Below are positions 1 to 5,823 of a stretch of 6,878 bases of DNA, one piece after another; position 1 is the first letter of the stretch; the number at the start of each line of letters is the position of its first letter. Below the pieces are notes generated by a model. It ran no database searches, was not told where the DNA came from, and saw nothing but the letters and a program-made list of their open reading frames with translations. Both the position numbers and the translations under genes were made by a program. This DNA is from Bacillota bacterium (GTDB taxonomy: Bacteria > Bacillota > Bacilli > Bacillales > Cytobacillaceae): positions 1 to 6,878 of the forward strand of contig JAUZPT010000158.1 of assembly GCA_030705745.1 (NCBI GenBank), in the 5' to 3' direction.

Positions 1-24
1 AGCCAGGATCAAACTCTCCAATAT
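1..24 (-). rRNA. 16S ribosomal RNA, 5' end only (partial)
   Basis: Read on the minus strand, the window ends in GGAGAGTTTGATCCTGGCT, the near-universal start of bacterial 16S rRNA (the 27F primer site). Aligning by eye to E. coli numbering puts base 1 of the mature RNA at about position 24. Only the first two dozen nucleotides are inside the window; the rest of the gene lies to the left. The exact mature 5' end is inferred from the alignment. Confidence 0.96.
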
Positions 25-164
25 AGAGTGAGTGATTAGCTCATAAAGTTACGTTGGCAAGTTCCAGCGATCAAGATCGCTTTCACTTGGTCTTGCTTGT
101 TTTGTTGACATTTTTGTTTGTTTAGTTTTCAAGGAACAATTTGTCCGTCGCCCGAAAGCGACTT
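25..164 (-). other. rrn leader (transcribed spacer upstream of 16S) with processing hairpins
   Basis: This stretch lies between the proximal rRNA promoter and the 16S gene and would be transcribed and then removed. On the minus strand it carries a hairpin at the very start of the P2 transcript (147-162, GTCGC/GCGAC, with a UUCG tetraloop if a U-G pair closes it). A boxA-like element follows, then a longer hairpin at 58-89. That hairpin has an AGCGAT/ATCGCT stem capped by a CUUG tetraloop and an outer CAAGT/ACTTG stem, separated by a 3x3 internal loop. This organisation is typical of Bacillus rRNA leaders and probably serves antitermination and RNase processing of the 16S precursor. Confidence 0.8.
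123..139 (-). promoter_or_regulatory. boxA-like antitermination element in rrn leader
   Basis: The minus strand reads TTGTTCCTTGAAAACTA, close to the boxA element of Bacillus rRNA leaders (TGTTCTTTGAAAACT type). In the family, boxA in nascent RNA recruits NusB/NusE to protect rRNA transcripts from premature termination. Its position, about 100 nt upstream of 16S and downstream of both promoters, fits that role. The assignment is by motif and context. Confidence 0.7.
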
Positions 165-168
165 AGTT

Positions 169-198
169 AATATATCATATCGCCTTTCGAAGTGTCAA
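169..198 (-). promoter_or_regulatory. rrn promoter P2 (proximal, sigma-A type)
   Basis: On the minus strand, TTGACA (193-198) is a perfect -35 hexamer, followed after 18 bp by TATATT (169-174), a 5/6 -10 hexamer. Transcription would start near 162-164, immediately before the first leader hairpin. It is the downstream member of a tandem pair driving the 16S gene. Confidence 0.88.
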
Positions 199-253
199 CC
201 ATTTTTTTATCTTTTTCGCTTGGTTGCTAACTCTCTCGAAGAGGACATGAATT

Positions 254-282
254 AATATATCATGCGATAAAAATGATTGCAA
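254..282 (-). promoter_or_regulatory. rrn promoter P1 (distal, sigma-A type)
   Basis: On the minus strand, TTGCAA (277-282) is followed after 17 bp by TATATT (254-259). It lies 85 bp upstream of P2, and the two share an identical 12-bp block around the -10 (TTAATATATCAT on the plus strand, at 167-178 and 252-263). An almost pure A/T tract at about 283-310 sits where an UP element would bind the RNA polymerase alpha subunit. Tandem promoters of this kind are usual for Bacillus rrn operons. Confidence 0.8.
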
Positions 283-411
283 TATAATTTTTATAAAAAA
301 ATCAATAAAAGTTAACATGCTTCTTAAATCCCTATTATTTATGAGTATTTCTCTCCTCTTTACCGTGCAATACTGCACCGGATTGAGTGACACCTTTACT
401 AAAAGAACAAA

Positions 412-703
412 TCAATCTGTACTCATTTGCTTTTTCACTCTCCTGCTATTCAAAACAATGAAGGAAATTCCAGCAATAACAATAATGCCTTTCGAAAATT
501 GAGACCATGTTCCTTTTCGAAATTTAACGAAGTTCCCCCCTTATGTTTGAGTTTAAAAAGGGGCAGCATGACCAATACAGATATAAATAATCGGTAAAAA
601 ACAATCACCCTAGAAGGCGATTCACATAATTTATAACGGAAGCCGAGACCGAAACAACTCCGATGATTAACGCGGTATATGGGTTTAATGGTGTGTTCTT
701 ATA
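412..703 (-). pseudogene. Decayed EamA/DMT-family transporter remnant
   Basis: No intact gene is present, but three minus-strand pieces in different frames resemble a drug/metabolite transporter. Piece 1 (608-703) contains NPYTALIIGVVSVSASVI, like the first helix of EamA proteins, and ends at a TGA (605-607). Piece 2 (561-608) reads VIVFYRLFISVLVMLP, like helix 2. Piece 3 (412-489) reads GIIVIAGISFIVLN plus a basic tail and a stop, like the final helix. A good ribosome binding site (AAGGAG, 708-713) survives, but the start codon is lost: one base missing in the surviving TATAAG would explain it. Family members are about 300 residues and only about 97 codons of footprint remain, so most of helices 3-9 is deleted. 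The family call is from remembered conservation and was not tested by search. Positions 300-411 hold nothing further that I recognise. Confidence 0.62.
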
Positions 704-727
704 CTAGCTCCTTAATACATCAAAACT

Positions 728-757
728 TTTCCACATGTTATATAGAAGGTATACAAT
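728..757 (+). promoter_or_regulatory. Candidate promoter for the MgtC/SapB gene
   Basis: TTTCCA (728-733) is followed after 18 bp by TACAAT (752-757). These match 4/6 and 5/6 of the sigma-A consensus, and transcription would start about 70 nt before the gene. The -35 match is weak. No Mg2+-sensing leader such as an M-box is recognisable between here and the gene. Confidence 0.35.
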
Positions 758-832
758 CTATTAAAGACATCATATACTATTTTTTAATACCACTTTATTT
801 TTCAGAATAATTCTTTGGTTGGACGTGAAGAA

Positions 833-1528
833 ATGGAAATCGCTAATATGGAAATCTTATTTAAGCTTGGAATTTCTGCAGTTTTCGGGCTAGTAATCGG
901 TCTTGAGCGGGAATTAAAAAGGAAACCGGTTGGCTTGAAAACGAGCCTCGTGATTTCAATTGTCAGCTGTTTGTTAACCATTGTATCGATTCAATCCGCA
1001 TATACGTTCCCTGCCAGCGGACATGTAAAAATTACGATGGATCCTTTGCGCCTTGCCGCACAAATCGTTTCAGGAATTGGTTTTTTGGGAGCCGGCGTTA
1101 TCATGCGGAGAGAAAATGATAGCATTACCGGACTGACAACCGCTGCGATGATATGGGGAGCCGCAGGAATTGGGATCGCAGTCGGTGCGGGGTTTTACTT
1201 TGAAGCATTCGTTGGAGTTGCACTGCTCATTTTGAGTGTGGAATTTGTTCCTTTTTTAATGAAGATGTTCGGACCTAAAAAATTGCGTGAAAAAGAACTT
1301 CGAATCATTTTGGTGATTAATGACAATCAACGAATCGACGATGTTGTCACATTCATAATGCAGCAAAATTATACAGTAAGAAAAATTCGCATTAAAGACC
1401 TTGAAGAAGGCACCCACCATGTGCAAATTTCACTTTCTGTAGACTACCATATTAAAACGACAGATGTTTATTACTTGCTTTCATCTCTTAACGGTGTGCA
1501 TAGGACCGAGGTAGAGAGCATCTATTGA
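833..1528 (+). CDS. MgtC/SapB family membrane protein
   Basis: This is an integral membrane protein of the MgtC/SapB family, about 231 residues from the chosen start. Family members are tied to growth in low magnesium, acid stress or virulence in other bacteria, but the biochemical role is unsettled and the old label of Mg2+ transport ATPase protein C is not a demonstrated function. Diagnostic motifs are visible: GLVIGLERELKRKPVGLKT (residues 19-37), the hallmark RLAAQIVSGIGFLGAGVI (73-90), and GLTTAAMIW followed by a Gly/Ala-rich helix (100-120). Four or five membrane helices occupy residues 7-150, and a soluble ACT-like C-terminal domain follows (about 155-231). Start choice is uncertain: ATG 833 and ATG 848 both lack a strong ribosome binding site, and an in-frame TTG at 815 also has none; 833 has a weak GGACGTGAAG upstream. 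The gene is monocistronic, with a terminator overlapping its stop codon. Confidence 0.9.
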   Translation: MEIANMEILFKLGISAVFGLVIGLERELKRKPVGLKTSLVISIVSCLLTIVSIQSAYTFPASGHVKITMDPLRLAAQIVSGIGFLGAGVIMRRENDSITGLTTAAMIWGAAGIGIAVGAGFYFEAFVGVALLILSVEFVPFLMKMFGPKKLREKELRIILVINDNQRIDDVVTFIMQQNYTVRKIRIKDLEEGTHHVQISLSVDYHIKTTDVYYLLSSLNGVHRTEVESIY

Positions 1529-1552
1529 GAGCCAATAAATTTTGGCTCTTTT
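1528..1552 (+). terminator. Intrinsic terminator of the MgtC/SapB gene
   Basis: AGAGCCAA (1528-1535) pairs with TTGGCTCT (1542-1549) around a 6-nt loop, followed by a short T run to 1552. The stem begins on the last base of the stop codon, so termination is immediate. Confidence 0.8.
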
Positions 1553-1564
1553 GCAAAATTTCTC

Positions 1565-1593
1565 TTGCATGTCCAGATGTTTGTCGTTATAAT
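1565..1593 (+). promoter_or_regulatory. Promoter of tRNA-Ala
   Basis: TTGCAT (1565-1570) and a perfect TATAAT (1588-1593) are separated by 17 bp. The predicted start near 1600 is about 14 nt upstream of the mature tRNA. With a terminator just upstream, the tRNA appears to be an independent transcription unit. Confidence 0.8.
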
Positions 1594-1612
1594 CATTTTT
1601 GTACCGTTACAA

Positions 1613-1686
<74 letters not shown>

Positions 1687-1693
1687 TCTCAAG

Positions 1694-1731
1694 AAAACCC
1701 ATGCGTTAATTTAAACGCATGGGTTTTTTTT
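1694..1731 (+). terminator. Intrinsic terminator of tRNA-Ala
   Basis: AAAACCCATGCGTT (1694-1707) pairs perfectly with AACGCATGGGTTTT (1714-1727) around a 6-nt loop, and the T run continues to 1731. It is a very strong rho-independent terminator starting 8 nt after the tRNA. Confidence 0.92.
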
Positions 1732-1843
1732 ATATTTTAGCCATGATTTTAATCAAATTGCCTTGAATTCCAATAAAATAAAATGACAGAAGGCCAAAGC
1801 ACGTACAGAGTACTCCTCCAACCATGATATCTGACGGATAATG
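1730..1843 (-). pseudogene. C-terminal remnant of a PAP2-type phosphatase (gene fossil)
   Basis: On the minus strand, 37 codons read HYPSDIMVGGV, then a hydrophobic helix and a basic tail ending in TAA (1730-1732). HYPSD-x-x-x-G-G resembles the third phosphatase motif of the PAP2 superfamily (SRxxxGxHxPSDxxxG), where the His is catalytic, followed by the last membrane helix. Directly upstream in the same frame is a TAA stop (1844-1846), preceded by codons reading GRSRS; the SR may be the start of the same motif with a few codons lost. Nothing recognisable as the rest of the protein (about 150-200 residues more) is present up to 1915, so this is read as a decayed 3' end. The call rests on motif memory only. 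Confidence 0.48.
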
Positions 1844-1918
1844 TTAACTGCGACTTCTCCCACCCTTTTTTCAGTGCTCATAGGACGAAAAATAATTACT
1901 CTTCCACTGAACCTATAG

Positions 1919-1952
1919 AAAAAGAGTCTGCCACTAGTAAGGGAGACTCTTT
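1919..1952 (-). terminator. Intrinsic terminator of the ABC exporter operon
   Basis: On the minus strand, AAAGAGTCT (1944-1952) pairs with AGACTCTTT (1921-1929). Two further C-G pairs lie beyond one mismatch, enclosing an 8-nt loop. A T run follows (to 1919). It lies 5 nt past the permease stop codon. Confidence 0.85.
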
Positions 1953-1957
1953 CTTAA

Positions 1958-2914
1958 TTATGCAGCTACGTCTCTTTTTTTGAAAACGTAGAAGGCGATC
2001 GATTGGAAAATGATAAAATAAACCGCGAGCATGATGACAGAAAATGATAGCGTCATACCGTCCACCATCGGCTCTCCTTCAAAATATTGCATTAAATCCG
2101 TATTGGCAAACAGGATATATTTGGCCCAGTTAAATTTCAAAGCAAGCAACCCGGTAAGTTCGCCACCAGTAAACAAAAGAAATATAGAAATTCCAATCGC
2201 GAGCGAGCTATTCCTGAATGCAGCTGAAATCATGAAAGCCATCGTGGCGAGCATGATCATTCCAATCGATTTCATTCCGTAAAGAATGATCAGATGAAGA
2301 GCCATGTTTTGTTCCGTAACTTTTCCGTTCAAATAATTCAAATACGGAACAGAAGTTTCAGGCGTACCAAACAAGATGACGCCCAGAAGCGATGAAAGTG
2401 AAAAAAGGATTACAAGCATCACGATGGAAAACATAATCACAGTTATATATTTCGAAACAAGTATTTTTCCTCTGCTAATCGGCCTGATTAACAAAAACTT
2501 GATCGTCCCCCATGTAAATTCGGAAGAAACAATTCCGGCTGCGATAATAATCGTGAATAACCCTGCTAATTGAATCATGCCAGAACCAGAAGAAACAAAA
2601 TCCCAAACCGCGTATTTTTGCGTCGGTGGTATCGAATGGTTGATTTGATACTCCTTAAGGGCAATATTTTTTTGGGTAGCCTCGACTACTTGTTTTGGTG
2701 CATGCCCCATATTCTTAAGCTCCAGTTTCGCCTGGTTGACCTCCACTCGCATTGTCTGTTTCCAATTTTTGTCTTCTTGCGGATTTTCTTTAACCAACTG
2801 ATATTTGACAATGCCGCCTACAAACATAATCATAAATACAAGCAATCCGGTCATAACGTATGTGCCCGGTCGCTTTAAAATTTTAAGCCATTCATTTTGA
2901 ATCAGTTTAAACAT
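1958..2914 (-). CDS. ABC-2 type transporter permease
   Basis: This is the membrane half of an ABC exporter, 318 residues, and it should form the channel for the ATPase encoded just upstream. The pattern EFTWGTIKFLLIRPISRGK (residues 132-150) is characteristic of ABC-2 permeases such as those of bacitracin and lantibiotic resistance exporters. Topology by eye: a short cytoplasmic amphipathic start, helix 1 at about 18-38, a large polar external loop at about 40-108, then helices near 112-130, 153-182, 205-230, 236-256 and 288-310, and a KKRD tail. It begins with ATG inside the end of the ATPase gene (8-nt overlap, ATGTTTAA) and has a perfect AAGGAGG site (2924-2930) nine bases upstream, indicating tight translational coupling. 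The substrate is unknown; peptide antibiotic export or immunity is a family-based guess. Confidence 0.9.
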   Translation of the reverse strand: MFKLIQNEWLKILKRPGTYVMTGLLVFMIMFVGGIVKYQLVKENPQEDKNWKQTMRVEVNQAKLELKNMGHAPKQVVEATQKNIALKEYQINHSIPPTQKYAVWDFVSSGSGMIQLAGLFTIIIAAGIVSSEFTWGTIKFLLIRPISRGKILVSKYITVIMFSIVMLVILFSLSSLLGVILFGTPETSVPYLNYLNGKVTEQNMALHLIILYGMKSIGMIMLATMAFMISAAFRNSSLAIGISIFLLFTGGELTGLLALKFNWAKYILFANTDLMQYFEGEPMVDGMTLSFSVIMLAVYFIIFQSIAFYVFKKRDVAA

Positions 2915-3833
2915 GGGCTGCTTCCTCCTTGCTTTCCGTAACCTCCAAGAATCGTTCTTCTAATGTTTTCGTAATTTCTCTAACTCCGAAAATTTGAATC
3001 TCTTCAGTGACTAGTCCCTTCACTACGGATGGAACTTCTTCCTTTTTTATTGGAACTGCAATACCTTGTGGTGTAATCTTTAATTCTGAATCTGAAAGCA
3101 TATTCTGCAAAAGAATTCTCGCTTCTTCTTTTGGAGCCACATCAAATTCATACAAAGTTTCAGACCCATTCACAAAATCATTGACCATTTGGACATCCAC
3201 AAGCTTACCATTTTGAATAATCCCGATCCTGTCACACATCATCTCCATTTCAGAAAGCAGATGAGATGAGACAACTACCGCCATATCTCTTTCCCTAGCA
3301 AGCATTCGAAGATGATCCCTAATTTCACGTATTCCCGCTGGGTCCAGGCCATTCGTTGGTTCATCAAGTATAAGCACCTTCGGATCATGCAATAGTGATT
3401 GAGCGAGCCCGAGCCTTTGCCTCATTCCAAGGGAATACGTTTTTACATTGTCGTGAATTCGGTCCGTTAACCCCACTAGCTCTACTACCTCATCGATTTT
3501 CGCCTTCGGGATACTACTGGACATTCTAGCAAAATGAACTAAATTCTCGTACCCGCTTAAAAATTTATACATTTCGGGATTTTCAACGATCGCTCCCACA
3601 TGGCTTATCGCTTTTTCAAAATCATTTTTAATGCTATACCCGGAAATTTTTATGTCTCCTGACGAAATACCAATGAGACCAACCATCATTCGAATCGTCG
3701 TTGTCTTCCCGGCACCATTTGGCCCAAGAAATCCAAATACCTCTCCTTTTCTCACCTCAAAACTTACTGAATCAATAATCGTTTTTCCTTTAATCTTTTT
3801 TGATACATTTTGAATCTCTACGATCGCTGTCAT
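2907..3833 (-). CDS. ABC transporter ATP-binding protein (BcrA/LanF-like)
   Basis: This is the cytoplasmic ATPase of the exporter, 308 residues. It has the full set of motor motifs: Walker A GPNGAGKTT (37-45), signature SLGMRQR (134-140), Walker B VLILDEP (153-159), D-loop GLDP (162-165) and switch His in SSH (189-191). The Q-loop position is Glu (E84, in AIVENPEMYKFLSG), as in lantibiotic-immunity (LanF) and bacitracin-resistance ATPases. After about residue 215 there is an 85-90 residue C-terminal extension, common in this subgroup. The start is supported by GAGAGGAG (3841-3848) seven bases upstream of ATG. It is the first gene of a two-gene operon with the permease. I found no convincing sigma-A promoter in 3849-4030. 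No two-component regulator lies beside it, unlike many BceAB/LanFEG loci. Substrate unknown. Confidence 0.93.
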   Translation of the reverse strand: MTAIVEIQNVSKKIKGKTIIDSVSFEVRKGEVFGFLGPNGAGKTTTIRMMVGLIGISSGDIKISGYSIKNDFEKAISHVGAIVENPEMYKFLSGYENLVHFARMSSSIPKAKIDEVVELVGLTDRIHDNVKTYSLGMRQRLGLAQSLLHDPKVLILDEPTNGLDPAGIREIRDHLRMLARERDMAVVVSSHLLSEMEMMCDRIGIIQNGKLVDVQMVNDFVNGSETLYEFDVAPKEEARILLQNMLSDSELKITPQGIAVPIKKEEVPSVVKGLVTEEIQIFGVREITKTLEERFLEVTESKEEAAHV

Positions 3834-3848
3834 ATAAACGCTCCTCTC

Positions 3849-4029
3849 ACTCTAAAACTTTCATAAAAATGCTAATGATACCCGAATAATCACCTTTATA
3901 CGATCAATCATTTGGAAATCCTTTACCTATTTCCCTGCACTTCAATCATAATTCTATAACGTTAATCAAAACACCTTCTCTAGTTTTAAAATGGAATACG
4001 ACTTAAGGCGTATATGACATGGCTGTATT
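3849..4029. other. Intergenic region upstream of the ABC exporter operon
   Basis: This stretch between the exporter operon and the terminator of the next minus-strand gene holds no supportable gene on either strand. It should contain the operon's promoter, but the best candidates on the minus strand (a TATGAT at about 3940-3950, a TATAAA at about 3894-3900) lack a matching -35, so none is called. Confidence 0.5.
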
Positions 4030-4063
4030 AAAAAAACTCCGCACTAGAACGTCGCGGAGTTTT
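4030..4063 (-). terminator. Intrinsic terminator of the MFS exporter gene
   Basis: On the minus strand, AAAACTCCGC (4054-4063) pairs perfectly with GCGGAGTTTT (4033-4042) around an 11-nt loop, and the T run extends to 4030 (seven T in total). It lies about 45 nt downstream of the exporter stop codon and separates it from the ABC operon. The plus-strand version has four T, so weak bidirectional activity is possible. Confidence 0.9.
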
Positions 4064-4106
4064 ATACCAATATTAATATTATTGGAAGTTTTTTTTGAAT
4101 AAGTGT

Positions 4107-5636
4107 TTAATTACTTGCGATTTTTCTAACATTTTGGGTTTCAGTAATTTTTACTTCCAGCGGATCTGCCGCCTGCTTTGAGCGTTTAATAAAGAACGCA
4201 AGGAAAAGAGCGATACACGCAATGAAGACAGAAACTATAAATGAATCATTGATTCCTTCAAGCATAGCTTTCGTGCCGATATGCTGCTTCATCGCAAATA
4301 GTGCCTGTGGAGTTGGCTTTTCAGTTATATGTTTCATCGCTGATGCGGCCAATTCCTTTGCATGCGTTTTAGTACGGTTGGACATGATCGTAACCAATAA
4401 CGCGGAACCAATTGCACCAGAAACTTGCTGCAGTGTATTGTTCATCGCCGTACCATGTGGATAAAAACGTGCAGGCAACTGGTTCAATCCATTTGTCATC
4501 ACAGGCATCATCACCATCGATATTCCAAACATCCTGCCTGAGTAAATAAGAATTAACTGTGTATAGGAAGTATCAAGCGTTAATTTGCTTAAAAAGTAGG
4601 TCGTTAATGTTGTAATTGATAGTCCGACGATCGCTAAAACTCGGCCGCCAAATTTATCAAACAATTTACCTGTGATAGGCGACATGATTCCCATTAAGAT
4701 GGCACCTGGCAGCAACAGCAAACCTGAGCGCATAGGAGAAATACCACGAATCGTTTGTACGTAAATCGGTAATAACAGCATGGCGGAAAACATAGCCATC
4801 GTGATTACAATTGATATAGCTGAAGATAATGCAAACATAGGATATTGATAAATTCTGAAATTAAGCATTGGTTTTTCAAGCTTAAACTGACGAAGAATAA
4901 ACGTTACTAATGAAATGGTACCTACACCGATGGTCAAGTAAACTTGAGGACTGTCCCACCCTTTGTTGCCCGCGGAACTAAATCCATATAATAAGCCGCC
5001 AAAGCCTATACTCGATAGAACGAGTGACAATAAATCGAGACGAAGATCTACTTTTTCTTTTTTATCTTTTAGTAAGAAAAAACCAATCAGGAGCACTATA
5101 ATCGCAATTGGCGTTACCAAATGGAACAGTATTCTCCAATTATAGTGTTCCAAAAGCCACCCGGATAGTGTCGGGCCAATAGCAGGAGCAAAGATAAAGA
5201 CTAAGCCAAAAAGTCCCATTGCCGCTCCCCTTTTTTCAACAGAGAAACTTGTTAACATGACATTCATTAAGAGCGGCATCATAATCGCTGACCCTGAGGC
5301 CTGAACCATCCTTGCGATTAATAACACCGGAAAGGACGTAGAAAAGCCCGCAATGATGGTCCCAATACTAAATAAACTAATCGCGATTAAAAACAGTCGT
5401 CTGACGGAATATTTCTGAATTAAAAACGCCGTTGACGGAATCATGATTCCGTTTACTAGCATATATCCAGTGGAAAGCCACTGTACCGTTGAAGCTGTAA
5501 TATTTAAATCCTTCATAATAGAAGGAAGTGCTACGTTAAGCAGCGTTTCGTTCAACATGGAAATAAAAGCCCCAATAAGCAGTATCGCTATAATCCCGTA
5601 CGGCGGCTGATTGTTCTTTGAAATGGATTGATCCAT
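4107..5636 (-). CDS. MFS multidrug exporter, DHA2 family (14 TM, LmrB-like)
   Basis: This is a proton-driven drug exporter of the major facilitator superfamily, 509 residues, the usual size of the 14-helix DHA2 (EmrB/QacA/LmrB) group. Helix 1 carries LNETLLNVALPSIM (28-41), the DHA2 motif with Asn in place of the commoner Asp, as I recall for LmrB-type proteins. It is followed by STVQWLSTGYMLVNG (49-63), a degenerate motif A loop (QKYSVRR, 74-80), motif B from R109 (RMVQASGSAIMMP), and antiporter motif C GLVFIFAPAIGPTLSGW (144-160). The C-terminal half has the hydrophobic periodicity of the remaining helices, with a charged tail after about residue 485. A purine-rich site (AGGGGGT, 5643-5649) lies six bases before ATG. 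The divergent TetR-family gene is the likely repressor. The substrate cannot be read from sequence; lincomycin or other lipophilic drugs are known for relatives. Confidence 0.93.
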   Translation of the reverse strand: MDQSISKNNQPPYGIIAILLIGAFISMLNETLLNVALPSIMKDLNITASTVQWLSTGYMLVNGIMIPSTAFLIQKYSVRRLFLIAISLFSIGTIIAGFSTSFPVLLIARMVQASGSAIMMPLLMNVMLTSFSVEKRGAAMGLFGLVFIFAPAIGPTLSGWLLEHYNWRILFHLVTPIAIIVLLIGFFLLKDKKEKVDLRLDLLSLVLSSIGFGGLLYGFSSAGNKGWDSPQVYLTIGVGTISLVTFILRQFKLEKPMLNFRIYQYPMFALSSAISIVITMAMFSAMLLLPIYVQTIRGISPMRSGLLLLPGAILMGIMSPITGKLFDKFGGRVLAIVGLSITTLTTYFLSKLTLDTSYTQLILIYSGRMFGISMVMMPVMTNGLNQLPARFYPHGTAMNNTLQQVSGAIGSALLVTIMSNRTKTHAKELAASAMKHITEKPTPQALFAMKQHIGTKAMLEGINDSFIVSVFIACIALFLAFFIKRSKQAADPLEVKITETQNVRKIASN

Positions 5637-5696
5637 ATTTTTACCCCCTATAAACCCCTAGTTCATTTTTTTGTACTTTCGTTTCACATAAACATA

Positions 5697-5725
5697 ATAA
5701 TATACCGGCGGTCTAATTTTTGCAA
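5697..5725 (-). promoter_or_regulatory. Promoter of the MFS exporter gene
   Basis: On the minus strand, TTGCAA (5720-5725) is followed after 17 bp by TATTAT (5697-5702), matching 4/6 and 5/6 of the sigma-A consensus. The start would be near 5690, giving an untranslated leader of about 53 nt. Confidence 0.7.
5701..5715. promoter_or_regulatory. Candidate TetR-family operator (imperfect palindrome)
   Basis: TATACCGGCGGTCTA is a 15-bp imperfect palindrome: ACCG and CGGT around a central G, flanked by TA/TA with one mismatched pair. It is a GC-rich island in a strongly A/T-rich intergenic region and overlaps the -10 and spacer of the exporter promoter, where a bound repressor would block RNA polymerase. 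Assignment to the neighbouring regulator is inferred from position. Confidence 0.45.
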
Positions 5726-5748
5726 TCAAAAAAATTAAAGAATTAAAT
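5720..5748 (+). promoter_or_regulatory. Candidate promoter of the TetR-family gene
   Basis: The self-complementary TTGCAA (5720-5725) that serves as -35 for the exporter can also act as -35 on the plus strand, with TTAAAT (5743-5748) after 17 bp as a weak -10 (4/6). Transcription would then start near 5755, which favours translation from 5824 rather than from the ATG at 5761. A TATAAA at 5779-5784 is an alternative -10 but lacks a spaced -35. Confidence 0.35.
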
Positions 5749-5778
5749 GGATTTGTATGTATGAATAAATTAAGGTAC

Positions 5779-5790
5779 TATAAATTTATA
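5779..5790. repeat. Perfect 12-bp palindrome in the TetR gene leader
   Basis: TATAAATTTATA is a perfect inverted repeat 34 nt upstream of the favoured start codon. It could be a second, autoregulatory operator, but an A/T palindrome of this length can occur by chance in such DNA. Confidence 0.3.
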
Positions 5791-5823
5791 CAGGTAGTTC
5801 AATTAGAAGCTAAGGTGATTGAT

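Noticed and set aside
365..378. GTGCA/TGCAC small inverted repeat
   Set aside because: The stem is only 5 bp with no T tract on either strand, so it is not supportable as a terminator or operator.
175..393. 72-residue minus-strand open frame
   Set aside because: It runs across both rrn promoters and the upstream element, has no family signature, and looks like a chance frame in A/T-rich DNA.
317..502. 61-residue plus-strand open frame with a hydrophobic start
   Set aside because: It has no ribosome binding site, and it lies antisense to the C-terminal piece of the EamA-like remnant, whose frame explains the hydrophobic codons better.
537..563. CCCCTT/AAGGGG inverted repeat resembling a terminator
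   Set aside because: It has a long loop, no T run, and sits inside the decayed transporter sequence; probably chance.
535..720. Possible magnesium riboswitch (M-box) upstream of the MgtC/SapB gene
   Set aside because: None of the conserved M-box blocks are visible, and the same sequence reads as transporter remnant on the other strand.
1740..1911. Minus-strand open frame of more than 50 codons overlapping the PAP2-like piece in another frame
   Set aside because: It lacks a start with a ribosome binding site and shows no recognisable family; the HYPSD frame is the informative one.
4069..4080. Perfect AATATTAATATT palindrome between the exporter stop codon and its terminator
   Set aside because: It is pure A/T, short, and lies downstream of the gene beside a real terminator; no role can be supported.
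5761..5823. Upstream ATG (5761) as the start of the TetR-family gene
   Set aside because: It has no Shine-Dalgarno, would leave almost no leader after the likely transcription start, and adds 21 residues not typical before the helix-turn-helix.
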